A stretch of 64,000 nt of DNA from Serratia inhibens (GTDB taxonomy: Bacteria; Pseudomonadota; Gammaproteobacteria; Enterobacterales; Enterobacteriaceae): NCBI RefSeq assembly GCF_003591175.1, contig NZ_QYYG01000001.1, forward strand, positions 558,001 through 622,000. The letters are read 5' to 3'. How positions within the stretch are numbered: the first letter of the stretch is position 1; the number at the start of each line of letters is the position of its first letter. The notes below the pieces were generated by a model. That model was not told the origin of the DNA, made no database searches, and worked only from the letters and a program-made list of their open reading frames with translations. This document shows, piece after piece, positions 20,135-31,072 of the stretch. The position numbers were made by a program, and so were the translations under genes.

Positions 20135-20150
20135 AACGAGAATCGTTATT
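20135..20150. promoter_or_regulatory. Second Fur-box-like site upstream of the microcin promoter
   Basis: AACGAGAATCGTTATT; the first 15 bases match 12 of 15 core positions of the Fur consensus. It lies about 65 bases upstream of the -35. Paired Fur sites are common at strongly iron-regulated genes. No other gene start nearby would use it. The rest of 20072-20364 shows no gene, only a weak ATTGGGT/ACCCAAT inverted repeat near 20180-20210. Confidence 0.5.
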
Positions 20151-20364
20151 TAATGAAAGCATGATTTTTAATATACATTGGGTTTTACACTCTTATATTT
20201 CAGACCCAATAGCGCTGACCTAATGAACAAACCGCTACCGCATGGTTCGCCATCGGCACGGCTTAGGGTCTGGAAGAGAGGAGAAAGTAGCGACAGCACG
20301 CTGCAATGGCTTTCTTTACGCAGCGGCTGGTCGCTTTCTTAGTTATGGCAAAACTCTGGCGGCG

Positions 20365-21225
20365 CTACAAACGCTCGTTGAACCAGGCGATCTGGTGGGC
20401 GATGATGCTGTCAAAGTGCGGGCCGGCGTACATGTCATAGTGCTTCGCGCCAGGTTCAACATGCAGTGCCTTCTGTGTGGAGGCCACCGCGTCGTACAGC
20501 GCAATACCCTGCTCCGGCGGGTTTACGGTATCGGCACCGGCAACTACCACCAACACCGGGCAATCTACCCGCGCTGCGTTGTCTTGCGGCTTGTACTGCA
20601 GGGTTTCGCGCACGGTCAGGAAAGGAATTTTGATGTCCATCGCCGGGTACAGAACCTTGTTATGCTCGAAGAAGGCTTTCGACTCTTCGTCATTCAGCAC
20701 CCGGGTAATGGCAACCAACATCTCTTTGCCGCTGGCCTGCTTTTTTTCCGCCATTTTGCTTAACGTGGCGATAAACGCCTGCTTCTCGTCCGCAGACATT
20801 TTCCCCGTCACGATCTCTTCCCCGTCGGCGAAGGCCAACTGGCTGACAACGCATTTGATGTCCGGGTTGTTGGCGGCCGCGCCCAACACGTGGCAACCGC
20901 CAAAAGAGGTGCCCCACAGGCCAATGCGCGAGCTGTCGGCTTCAGGCAATGCCTTCACCCACTGGGTCACCGCCAGGATATCGTCGATTTGCATCGCCGG
21001 AACCAGGCGACCGCGTTCACCGTCGCTGGCGCCAAAACCGCGGTAATCGAAAGTCACCGCCACATAGCCGGCATTGGCGAAAGCCTCGGCAAATGCGGGC
21101 AGCAGAATTTCCTGAATACCGCAGAAGCCATGGCACAGAATAATTACCGGCGCCTTGGCGATCCCATCAGGTAAACGGACTGTCAATGCGATGCCGCCAT
21201 CCGTTTTGTGCGTACTTAACTGCAT
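20365..21225 (-). CDS. Alpha/beta hydrolase, S15/dienelactone hydrolase-like
   Basis: About 286 residues from MQLSTHKTDGG, with GGAG before the ATG. It shows the oxyanion region ILCHGFCGIQE, a DYRGFGASDGERG strand-turn, the nucleophile elbow LWGTSFGG (Ser), a candidate acid in VVVAGADTVNPP and a C-terminal His in KHYDMYAGPHF. The fold is clear and the substrate is not: esters, lactones or peptides are all possible. It stands alone between the microcin operon and nicB, reading the same way as both, and has no tight coupling to either. Confidence 0.8.
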   Translation of the reverse strand: MQLSTHKTDGGIALTVRLPDGIAKAPVIILCHGFCGIQEILLPAFAEAFANAGYVAVTFDYRGFGASDGERGRLVPAMQIDDILAVTQWVKALPEADSSRIGLWGTSFGGCHVLGAAANNPDIKCVVSQLAFADGEEIVTGKMSADEKQAFIATLSKMAEKKQASGKEMLVAITRVLNDEESKAFFEHNKVLYPAMDIKIPFLTVRETLQYKPQDNAARVDCPVLVVVAGADTVNPPEQGIALYDAVASTQKALHVEPGAKHYDMYAGPHFDSIIAHQIAWFNERL

Positions 21226-21323
21226 ATTAACTCCATGTTTTTCATGCCTAAGACAAAAGGCAGAGTACCTCACTCACCCAGTAGACAAAACAATAAATAA
21301 CATTGAGTAACAATTTAAGATTA

Positions 21324-24300
21324 TTAATGATTCCCTGGATTGGCGCGCAGTCTGGCCACCTGAGCCTCCACTTCTCGCCATGCCGGTTTTTGGCCGGCAT
21401 AGCGTTGACGCAGGTAATTCACCAGATCCGCTACCTGCCGATCGGAGAAGCTGTCCTTGAAGCCCGGCATAAAGCCCAGATCGGCGGTGGCCGGTTTGGC
21501 AATGCCTTGCAGGATCACTTTGATCAGGTTATCCGGCCGATCGCTGAAAATATTGGTGTTATTGGCCAAATCCGGGCTGACGCCAAACAGCTGCGGCCCA
21601 CCGCTGGCGGCGCTGTGGCAGGCCTGGCAAGCGCCCTGGAACAGACGTTCGCCGGCCTGCTGCGCCTGCGCGGGTTGCAGGCTTCCGGCTAGCTGTACCT
21701 GCGGCTCCACGTTTAACGTTGTCGGAGTGCTCAGAGAGATAAGATAGCCGGCCATGGCCCGCACGTCAGATTCCGGCAGCGTAGCCAGTTCGCTGACCAC
21801 CGGCCCCATCGGCCCGGCCGCCACGCCGTGTTCGGCGGAATGGCCGCTGCGCAGATACCGGAATAGCTGTTCTTCGTTCCAGGGTTTGTCCGCATTGGCC
21901 AGTTGGTTCAACGCCGGCGCTTCCCAGCCGTCCACCATCGCCCCTGCCAGGAAACCGGTACCGCCCTTTTCCGCCCCCATCAGGTTACGCGGCGAATGGC
22001 AGGCGGCGCAGTGGCCCAAGCCGTTGACCAGATAAGACCCGCGATTCCACTGCGCAGTTTGCGCGGGGTCTGGCTGGTACTCGCCCTGGCGCAGAAACAG
22101 CGCATTCCAGCCGGCCATCAGTGGGCGCAGATTAAACGGGAAACGCATCCGGTTAGCCGGGTTGCTCTGCGCGACCGCAGGCTGCGACATCATGTAGGCA
22201 TACAGCGCTTGCATGTCGCCGTCGGTCATTTTGCTGAACGACGTATAAGGAAACGCCGGATACAGATGGCGGCCGTCGCGGCTGATGCCCTGGCGCATCG
22301 CCCGATCGAAAGCGGTAAACGACCAGTTGCCGATGCCGGTTGCCACGTCCGGGGTGATATTGGTGCTGTACAGGGTGCCGAACGGGGTTTCCATCGCCAG
22401 GCCACCGGCGTTGGTCGCGCCCTCCGAGGTGGTATGACAGACCGCACAATCCCCGACGGCGGCCAACTGACGCCCACGTTCCAGGGTCGCGGCAGACCAG
22501 GTGCCTGCGCCCGGCGTGGCAACCGGTGCAATCGCCGTCCGCCACGGCAGTGCCGTAGCCGCGACGCCCAACAGGGCGCCGAAAATACCGGCCGCGCCGC
22601 CGAACCACCATTTGCTGCGCCTGGGTTTGGCCGCCGGCGCAGGCTCCTGCCGGGCCCTATCCGGACCGTTCAGCGCCTCGCGCAGCCGATCGGAGGTGAT
22701 CGGCAATTCGCGAAAGCGAATGCCGGTGGCGTCAAACACCGCGTTGGCAATCGCCGCCGCGCTGGGTACCGAGGCGGACTCACCGGCGCCCAGCGGCGGA
22801 TCGTACGGCCTCGGCATCATCACCACATCGACCGTCGGCACCTCCGGGAAGGTCAATATCGGGTAAGCGCCCCATTCCTTGCTGGAAATCGTCGATTCTT
22901 CGAAGGTGACGCGCTCTTTCAATACCCGACTGGTCGACTGGATGACGTTGCCGTGGATCTGGTGACGCACCCCGTCCGGGTTGACCATCATGCCGGCGTC
23001 GTGCCCCACCACAATGCGCGTGACCGCCACTTCGCCGCTGGCCTTGTCGATTGCCACGTCGGCGACCCAGGCCGCCCAGGCGGCACCAAAACCGGGAAAC
23101 TTGCTGTGTATATAGCGCGCATAGGCGAAACCGCGCCCGCGCAGCACGCCGTCTTCCGCCGGTGTCTGCATCGGTTCGGTATGCGGCGTCCAGCCGGCGC
23201 GTTCGGCGGTGCTGCGCATCAGTTCGGTGGCACGTTCATCGTTGATGTAACGCAGCCGGTATTCCAGCGGATCGACGCCGGCGGCGTTAGCCAGTTCGTC
23301 GATATAAGACTCGTGCGCGAAGGTATTCGGCAACGCCGACACGCCGCGCATCCATGAGGCGCGCACGATTGGCGCCATATCCTCAATGCTGACGCGCAGC
23401 GCCGGGTAGTCATAAGGCGGCACCGAGGTGCGGTCGCCCATTTCATAAGCCACAGGCACGGGTTCAACCCTGCCGGTCAGCAGCAGCGCCAGCGTCGGCG
23501 CGCCATTTGAGGGGTAATAGGTGCGAAAATCATAGGCGACGGGATGGCCTGCGGCGTCCAGCCCGCCATCGACCTCCATCAGTTGCGCGGTACCCTTCGG
23601 TTCCCACAGGTGTTCCTGCTCGCGCGTCAGTTGCACCCGCACCGGGCGGCCCACCGCCCGCGACAGCAACGCCGCATCGGCGCATACGTCATCGGCGCAG
23701 TTGCGACCATAGCAGCCGGCGGCCTCCATGCGGATAATGTCAATCTGCGCTTCCGGGTATTCCAGCAGCCAGGCGAGGTCGGCGCGCAACAGGTGCGGGT
23801 TTTGAGTGCCGGACCAGACCCGCAGTTGCTGCGGCTGGTAGTCCGCCAACGCGCAAGAGGGGCCGATAGAGGCATGCAACTGGTACGGCCACAGATAGCT
23901 GCGGGTGATACGCCGATCGGCGGACGCCAGCGCCGCATCGACGTTGCCGGTGTCATGCACCACTCGCGTTGAATGCGGATTATCGCGCAGCGCCTGCGCC
24001 ACGTCGGTCATCTGCGGCAGGTTGCGTCGCCAATCCTTCCAGCTCACCTGCAGCGTCTGCGCCGCCTTGATCGCCTGTTCCTCGCGCTCGGCGACGATGC
24101 CGATAAAGTCCCCGATCACCACCAGTTTGACGATACCGGGAATCGCGGCGATCGACTGCTCATCCACCGCCAGCAGGCTGGTACCGACGAACTCACCGCT
24201 GTCGTAACCGGCGTACGGTGGCCGGACTACCCGGCCATGCAGCATATTCGGCAGGCGCATGTCGTGCACATAGGTAGTTTCGCCGGTCGCCTTGGCCGGA

Positions 24301-24899
24301 ATATCGACCCGCGCAGTGCTGGTGCCCACCAGCCGGTATTCGGCCTGCGGTTTGAGCGGCGCGTCGCCGGAAATCGGCAACTCGACATGCACCCCCGCCA
24401 CCAGTTCGCCGTAGGTCAACGTCTGCCCTTGCGGACCAACAATAGCGCCGTCGCTCAACGTCAGTTGATCTGGCGCGCTGTTAAAACGCTGCGCCGCCTG
24501 TTGCAGCAGCCAGCGGCGCGCTTCGGCGGCCGCATTGCGCAGCGGCACGGCGGAAATCTGCAGCGTGGCGCTGGCTATGGTCGCTCCCTGGTTTGGCGTG
24601 CTTTCGGTGTCACCCAGCACCATGCGGACCTGCTCCATCCGCAGATACAGTTCTTCGGCGACAATCTGCCCCAGCGCGGTGCGCACGCCGGTGCCGAGAT
24701 CGACATGGCCGTTAAAGGCATAGACCTCGCCGCTGTCGCAAATGGCGATAAACAGCCCCTGCTCTTTGGGCTTCAGGGCAGGCGTTTGGCCTTTCGGTAC
24801 CAGGCCCGGCGGCGGCTGGATCTGATCGATAACCAGTAGCGTGCCGTTACGTTGCAATAATTCGGCCTGGCTCGGCAATGAGAAACGAGCGTCAGTCAT
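21324..24899 (-). CDS. nicB: Nicotinate dehydrogenase large subunit, molybdopterin domain fused to triheme cytochrome c
   Basis: About 1191 residues, close to Pseudomonas putida NicB as I recall it. Residues 1 to about 740 are a molybdenum hydroxylase domain (GHVDLGTGVRTALGQIVAEE near the start, PPLGAGESASVPSAAAIANA with the catalytic Glu near the end). A membrane helix around 775 precedes three cytochrome motifs, CAVCH, CAACH and CQACH. With NicA it hydroxylates nicotinate to 6-hydroxynicotinate and passes electrons to the respiratory chain. The ATG at 24899 overlaps the end of nicA by eight bases and has a GAGGAAA ribosome site. The longer frame to 24947 is not needed. Confidence 0.9.
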   Translation of the reverse strand: MTDARFSLPSQAELLQRNGTLLVIDQIQPPPGLVPKGQTPALKPKEQGLFIAICDSGEVYAFNGHVDLGTGVRTALGQIVAEELYLRMEQVRMVLGDTESTPNQGATIASATLQISAVPLRNAAAEARRWLLQQAAQRFNSAPDQLTLSDGAIVGPQGQTLTYGELVAGVHVELPISGDAPLKPQAEYRLVGTSTARVDIPAKATGETTYVHDMRLPNMLHGRVVRPPYAGYDSGEFVGTSLLAVDEQSIAAIPGIVKLVVIGDFIGIVAEREEQAIKAAQTLQVSWKDWRRNLPQMTDVAQALRDNPHSTRVVHDTGNVDAALASADRRITRSYLWPYQLHASIGPSCALADYQPQQLRVWSGTQNPHLLRADLAWLLEYPEAQIDIIRMEAAGCYGRNCADDVCADAALLSRAVGRPVRVQLTREQEHLWEPKGTAQLMEVDGGLDAAGHPVAYDFRTYYPSNGAPTLALLLTGRVEPVPVAYEMGDRTSVPPYDYPALRVSIEDMAPIVRASWMRGVSALPNTFAHESYIDELANAAGVDPLEYRLRYINDERATELMRSTAERAGWTPHTEPMQTPAEDGVLRGRGFAYARYIHSKFPGFGAAWAAWVADVAIDKASGEVAVTRIVVGHDAGMMVNPDGVRHQIHGNVIQSTSRVLKERVTFEESTISSKEWGAYPILTFPEVPTVDVVMMPRPYDPPLGAGESASVPSAAAIANAVFDATGIRFRELPITSDRLREALNGPDRARQEPAPAAKPRRSKWWFGGAAGIFGALLGVAATALPWRTAIAPVATPGAGTWSAATLERGRQLAAVGDCAVCHTTSEGATNAGGLAMETPFGTLYSTNITPDVATGIGNWSFTAFDRAMRQGISRDGRHLYPAFPYTSFSKMTDGDMQALYAYMMSQPAVAQSNPANRMRFPFNLRPLMAGWNALFLRQGEYQPDPAQTAQWNRGSYLVNGLGHCAACHSPRNLMGAEKGGTGFLAGAMVDGWEAPALNQLANADKPWNEEQLFRYLRSGHSAEHGVAAGPMGPVVSELATLPESDVRAMAGYLISLSTPTTLNVEPQVQLAGSLQPAQAQQAGERLFQGACQACHSAASGGPQLFGVSPDLANNTNIFSDRPDNLIKVILQGIAKPATADLGFMPGFKDSFSDRQVADLVNYLRQRYAGQKPAWREVEAQVARLRANPGNH

Positions 24900-25431
24900 G
24901 CGGGTTTTCCTCACTGCTGCAGAGAATAATGGCGCGCTGAACCGCACGCAGGATTTCGATGTGGGTGCCGCAACGGCACAGATTGCCGGACAGCGCCTGG
25001 CGGATTTCGCCGTCGCTCGGCGAAGGGTTGCGATCCAGCAGGGCTTTGGTGGTCATGATCATGCCGTTGAGGCAATAACCGCACTGCGCGGCCTGCTCTT
25101 CAATAAAGGCGCGCTGCACCGGGTGCAGGTGGTCACGATCCCCCAACCCTTCCAGCGTGGTGATCGCCCTATCGGCCACGCCCAGCGCCGGGATCACGCA
25201 GGAGCGTGCGGCAATGCCGTCGATCAGCACGGTGCAGGCGCCGCATTCGCCGAGGCCGCAGCCGTATTTTGGGCCGTTTAGCGCCAGATCGTTACGCAAC
25301 ACCAACAGCAGCGGCGTATCCGCCATGACCTGGATATGAATGTTTTTTCCGTTCACCGACAGCATCAGCGAACGCTCCGTCAGCGTTTTTACCGCCCCCT
25401 CCCTGGACGTTGGCACTTCAGATATCGCCAT
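24892..25431 (-). CDS. nicA: Nicotinate dehydrogenase small subunit, 2Fe-2S protein
   Basis: About 179 residues. The N-terminal ferredoxin-like cluster uses GCGLGECGACTVLIDG and RSC. The C-terminal helical cluster uses QCGYCLNGMI and NLCRCGTH. It shuttles electrons from the molybdopterin of NicB to its haems. I chose the ATG at 25431 (GGAG eight bases before). The frame continues to 25476, but those codons lie inside an ERIC repeat and have a poor ribosome site. About 20 residues precede the usual start of the fold, a little longer than P. putida NicA. It is overlapped and coupled with nicB. Confidence 0.9.
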   Translation of the reverse strand: MAISEVPTSREGAVKTLTERSLMLSVNGKNIHIQVMADTPLLLVLRNDLALNGPKYGCGLGECGACTVLIDGIAARSCVIPALGVADRAITTLEGLGDRDHLHPVQRAFIEEQAAQCGYCLNGMIMTTKALLDRNPSPSDGEIRQALSGNLCRCGTHIEILRAVQRAIILCSSEENPHD

Positions 25432-25457
25432 TGTCGCGTCTCCGCCTGCGTTCCGGT

Positions 25458-25583
25458 TATACCCGTCATCTTTCAAACCGCAGCGTTGTTACCTGCACTT
25501 GCGCCCCCCAGTCACTTACCGGAGTAAGCTCCTGGGGATGAGCAAGCTGGGCGCCTGGCTGCAACTTGAAAGCTATAGGGTAT
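25458..25583. repeat. ERIC (intergenic repeat unit) element
   Basis: A 126 bp element bounded by TATACCCGTCATCTTTCAA and TTGAAAGCTATAGGGTA. It contains the two hallmark arms CCCCAGTCACTTAC and GTAAGCTCCTGGGGAT that correspond to the standard ERIC primer sites. Size and ends fit a full-length ERIC. It lies between nicR and nicA, where it can fold into a long hairpin in the nicAB leader and may affect mRNA stability or expression. Confidence 0.9.
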
Positions 25584-25646
25584 GTATTGTGGGCCGTGAC
25601 CTCGCCGCAGGCCACTCACCGGACAACCGCAGTTACGGGGAGCGAA

Positions 25647-26120
25647 TTAGCCTGACGGCGGGTCTTCCAGCATTTTATTGAGCAGGAACATCAAGGCTAC
25701 ACGCTCGGCCGGATTGAGCGTGCCGAAGGTTAATTCCGTGATCTTCGCCGCATGCGGCACCGTTGCCGCCAACAGCGCAGCGCCGGTGTCGGTCAACCCG
25801 ACCACCACTTTGCGCCGGTCTATCGGATCCGGCATGACGGTGATCAACTCACGCGCCTTGAGGCGCTCGACGATGCCGCGAATGGTGGCCTGATCGACCG
25901 CCGTCACCTGCACCAGTTCGGTCAGTGAGCTTGGCCCCATGTCGCGTACCGCGCACAAAGTAATAAACTGCACGGCGGTCAGTTGCGAATCCCCGACGTT
26001 CTGCTGGAATATCGCTACGTGGCGTTGATAAACCTTGCGCAGCAGGTGCCCGACTTGTTCGGTAAAATGATAGTTTTCGGCTTTGCCGTCATCAACGGCC
26101 GAGTCTTCGGGGGGCGTCAT
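25647..26120 (-). CDS. nicR: MarR-family regulator of nicotinate catabolism
   Basis: 157 residues with the MarR winged helix (SSLTELVQVTAVDQATIRGI, then a wing around DPIDRRKVVVGLT) flanked by dimerisation helices. It follows nicX by 67 bases on the same strand, as in the P. putida nicXR operon, where NicR represses nic genes until 6-hydroxynicotinate appears. Two AGTG-N4-CACT palindromes between nicX and nicC are likely operators. Confidence 0.87.
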   Translation of the reverse strand: MTPPEDSAVDDGKAENYHFTEQVGHLLRKVYQRHVAIFQQNVGDSQLTAVQFITLCAVRDMGPSSLTELVQVTAVDQATIRGIVERLKARELITVMPDPIDRRKVVVGLTDTGAALLAATVPHAAKITELTFGTLNPAERVALMFLLNKMLEDPPSG

Positions 26121-26187
26121 TGCGTTACTCTCACCATCTATGGAAACTACCGAGAATAGTACAAACCCCCGCGGTTAACAGCAACGG

Positions 26188-27246
26188 TTAACCCTGGCGC
26201 ACCCGCGACGCCGCCGGCGCTATCACTTCCCCTTCGGCCACCACCGTCTGACCATCCAGGCTGATATCGCAGCGACGCAGCGCAATATCCATGTGGCACG
26301 GCGTTTTTCGCGTGCCGCCGACTTCGGTATTCGGGCCGGTGGAGAACAGGAAGTTGCCGTAAAATGCACGCGCATCCATACACATACCGTCGTTTTTATC
26401 GTGCAGGCCCATTGCCGTCCACTGGGCGCGCGGTTGCAGGCCCCAACCGATATGCGAGATGCCGTACACTTCCGGATCCTTGAAATACTTCATGTATTCA
26501 CGCAAGTATTCCGCCTCGAAGCCGCCGTGAATACCCGTCACAAAGCCTTGCTCAATCTCCAGCGTAATGCGTTCACGGGCATAGCTCTTGAACGGCAGCA
26601 GGATATCGCCGACGTCCAGCACCAGCACCCCTTCCGCCTGCTCTTCATTCGGCCAGGTAAACAGAAAACCGCTCGGCCAGTGATCCCAACGTCCCGGCTC
26701 GTCGGCATAACCGTATTCGGTCACCGTCGGATATTGCCCCAAGGGTGCGCGAAAATCGCTGCCGGCGGCGGATGTCACCCGCATCAGCTTCGCCTGTTCC
26801 AGCACCGCAGCCGCCGCCAATACTCGCGCTTTGTCTTCTGAGTCAGGCAACATCCGTGCCAACACCTCCGGCGGCTCGACCGCCAAAAGTATGCGCGTGC
26901 CGGTTTTCAATATTTGCTCCTGCTCCGGCGAGTGCAGCAACATCATGGTATCGACGATCAAATCTGCGGCTTCCAGCGCACGCTGCGCGGCAGGGTTGCC
27001 GGTCAGCGCCGTGTCGCCGCAGTAAGCGGTCATATCATTGCCCATCGCCCGCGGATGGTTGAACGAAGGGAGCTCCACCGCATACACCTTGGCCCCCAAC
27101 CGCAGCGCGGCATCGGTGGCGGCGCGTACCGTACGCGCATCGGAATAGTGGCTTTTCAGGATGGCTACGCTCTGCGAAGCATCCACTTTCGACAGCGTAA
27201 GCACCTGCTCGAACAGTTGAACCAGCTGACTCTCATTGACCGCCAT
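26188..27246 (-). CDS. nicX: 2,5-dihydroxypyridine 5,6-dioxygenase
   Basis: 352 residues of the M29-like leucyl aminopeptidase fold used by NicX-type mononuclear iron dioxygenases. It opens the ring of 2,5-dihydroxypyridine to N-formylmaleamate. Candidate iron ligands lie in TEYGYADEPGRWDHWPSG, the VYGISHIGWGLQPRA region and the C-terminal TRKTPCHMDIALRR. Length matches the family. It diverges from nicC across a 330 bp region that carries two candidate NicR operators. Confidence 0.9.
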   Translation of the reverse strand: MAVNESQLVQLFEQVLTLSKVDASQSVAILKSHYSDARTVRAATDAALRLGAKVYAVELPSFNHPRAMGNDMTAYCGDTALTGNPAAQRALEAADLIVDTMMLLHSPEQEQILKTGTRILLAVEPPEVLARMLPDSEDKARVLAAAAVLEQAKLMRVTSAAGSDFRAPLGQYPTVTEYGYADEPGRWDHWPSGFLFTWPNEEQAEGVLVLDVGDILLPFKSYARERITLEIEQGFVTGIHGGFEAEYLREYMKYFKDPEVYGISHIGWGLQPRAQWTAMGLHDKNDGMCMDARAFYGNFLFSTGPNTEVGGTRKTPCHMDIALRRCDISLDGQTVVAEGEVIAPAASRVRQG

Positions 27247-27317
27247 GGTGTATCTCCTGTTTCGCTAATGAATGACCGACGCACTCGGCGCTGGTGAGGT
27301 TATTTTGCACAAATTAA

Positions 27318-27329
27318 AGTGAACACACT
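27318..27329. promoter_or_regulatory. Candidate NicR operator, nicX side
   Basis: AGTGAACACACT: AGTG and CACT arms around four bases, about 75 bp upstream of nicX. It shares both arms with the site at 27503. Assigned to the MarR-type regulator by position and pairing only. Confidence 0.5.
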
Positions 27330-27462
27330 CTTTAAATTATCTAAGCCCAAAATTCAACGAGAAGCAAGCCACTAACATCACCCATAAGTAAATCCTATTT
27401 TATGCCCGTAACAGGCTGTGATTAACATGAGTTTACCAGCAAGCCGCGACTCGTTAGCGTGA

Positions 27463-29519
<2,057 letters not shown>

Positions 29520-29535
29520 CTAAGGAGCATTTTCC

Positions 29536-30288
29536 ATGACCAAAAATTACCGTATCGGCCAGATCGTACCCAGCTCCAACACCACGATGGAAACCGAAAT
29601 TCCGGCGATGTTGACCGCGCGCCAATTGATCCGCCCGGAGCGTTTTACCTTTCATTCCAGCCGCATGCGCATGAAACATGTGAGCAAGGCAGAACTGGCG
29701 GCGATGGACGCCGAATCAGACCGCTGTGCGCTGGAGCTTTCCGACGCGCAGGTCGACGTGCTCGGCTATGCCTGCCTGGTGGCGATCATGTCGATGGGAC
29801 TTGGGTATCACCGCGAGTCCCAGGCCCGGCTGGCGCAGGTCACTCAAGACAATGCCGCCGCCGCACCGGTGATCAGCAGCGCCGGCGCACTGGTCAGTGG
29901 CCTGAAAGTGCTCGGCGCCAAACGCATAGCGCTGGTGGCACCTTACATGAAGCCGCTGACCCAAATGGTGGTGGACTACATCGAACACGAGGGCATTGAG
30001 GTCAAGGTGTGGCGCGCGCTGGAGATCCCGGACAACCTGGCGGTGGGCCGTCACGATCCGGCCAAACTGCCGGGAATTGTCGCCGAGATGGATCTGAGCG
30101 GCGTAGACGCCATAGTGCTGTCCGCCTGCGTGCAAATGCCGTCTTTACCTGCGGTATCCACCGTCGAGGCGCAAACCGGCAAGCCGGTTCTGACCGCCGC
30201 CATCGCCACCACCTACGCCATGCTGACCGCACTGGAGCTGGAGCCGATCGTGCCCGGCGCCGGTGCCCTGCTGTCCGGCGCCTATTAA
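29536..30288 (+). CDS. nicE: Maleate cis-trans isomerase
   Basis: 250 residues of the Asp/Glu racemase superfamily. The two catalytic cysteines are Cys80 (VLGYACLVAI) and Cys198 (VLSACVQMPS), and the N-terminal IGQIVPSSNTTMETE binds the carboxylates. It converts maleate to fumarate, the last step into central metabolism. In pathway order it acts after NicF although its gene precedes nicF. AAGGAG lies ahead of the ATG. Confidence 0.92.
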   Translation: MTKNYRIGQIVPSSNTTMETEIPAMLTARQLIRPERFTFHSSRMRMKHVSKAELAAMDAESDRCALELSDAQVDVLGYACLVAIMSMGLGYHRESQARLAQVTQDNAAAAPVISSAGALVSGLKVLGAKRIALVAPYMKPLTQMVVDYIEHEGIEVKVWRALEIPDNLAVGRHDPAKLPGIVAEMDLSGVDAIVLSACVQMPSLPAVSTVEAQTGKPVLTAAIATTYAMLTALELEPIVPGAGALLSGAY

Positions 30289-30297
30289 GGAGGAAAA

Positions 30298-30954
30298 ATG
30301 GCATCCGCAGCCGATAACTCTCTCATCGATAACTCTCTCATCGATAACTACAGCGGCGTCTGGGGCAACCGTATCGGCTTCGGCCATCGCCCGGCGCTGC
30401 TGGTGATCGACTTCATGCAGGCTTACACCACCGAAGGCGCACCGCTGTTCGCCCCCGGCGTGGTCAGCGCGGTCGACGAAAGCATGGCGCTACTGGCCAC
30501 CGCACGCCAGGTGAGAATTCCGGTGATCCACACCAATATCCGCTATCATGCGGGGCATTTTGCCGATGGCGGTATCTGGGTGAAAAAAGCGCCGGTGATG
30601 AAAGACATGGTCGAGGGTAACCCGTTGGCGGCGTTCTGCCCCCAGGTTGCGCCGTTAGCGGCCGAGGTGGTGTTGGCCAAACAATATGCCAGCGCCTTTT
30701 TCGGCACTTCGCTTGCACCGATGTTGGTGGCGCTCGGCATCGATACCCTGCTGCTGGCCGGGTGTTCCACCAGCGGTTGTATTCGCGCCAGCGCGGTTGA
30801 CGCCGTGCAACACGGATTTCGCACTATCGTGGTACGTGAATGCGTGGGTGACCGCCACGCCGGCCCGCACGAAGCCAACCTGTTCGACATCGACAGCAAA
30901 TACGGCGACGTAGTGACCAAAAAGGAGACCCTCGATTATCTGAACCGGCTGTAA
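30298..30954 (+). CDS. nicF: Maleamate amidohydrolase, isochorismatase family
   Basis: 218 residues. The cysteine hydrolase triad is Asp38 (LLVIDFMQAY), Lys128 (VVLAKQYASAFFGT) and Cys161 (GCSTSGCIRAS). It hydrolyses maleamate to maleate and ammonia, releasing the nicotinate nitrogen. A near-perfect ribosome site (AAGGAGG) precedes the ATG. The N-terminus has a 15-base tandem repeat that adds a second NSLID unit before the conserved NYSGVWGNRIGF. It is probably harmless because it lies ahead of the fold. Confidence 0.9.
   Translation: MASAADNSLIDNSLIDNYSGVWGNRIGFGHRPALLVIDFMQAYTTEGAPLFAPGVVSAVDESMALLATARQVRIPVIHTNIRYHAGHFADGGIWVKKAPVMKDMVEGNPLAAFCPQVAPLAAEVVLAKQYASAFFGTSLAPMLVALGIDTLLLAGCSTSGCIRASAVDAVQHGFRTIVVRECVGDRHAGPHEANLFDIDSKYGDVVTKKETLDYLNRL
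30312..30349 (+). repeat. 15-base tandem repeat in the nicF start
   Basis: The unit CGATAACTCTCTCAT occurs twice in full, followed by a partial third copy. Being a multiple of three it preserves the frame and adds five residues per copy. A possible strain-variable repeat. Confidence 0.85.
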
Positions 30955-30993
30955 CCCGGAGTTTCACCTGCACGGAGAGCAGAACAATAAAGA

Positions 30994-31010
30994 AGGCGCG
31001 AAAAGCGCCT
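30994..31010 (+). promoter_or_regulatory. Intercistronic hairpin between nicF and nicT
   Basis: AGGCGC and GCGCCT enclose a five-base loop within the 118 bp gap. There is no T run, so it is more likely an mRNA stability or partial-termination element than a full terminator. Confidence 0.45.
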
Positions 31011-31072
31011 CAAAAGCAAACACACAACGCTCCTCCTCCGGAGGCCACCATGCACCACCTGGAGATATCATC

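Noticed and set aside
20242-20763. 173-codon plus-strand frame over the hydrolase 3' end
   Set aside because: Shadow of the alpha/beta hydrolase; composition and motifs support the minus-strand gene.
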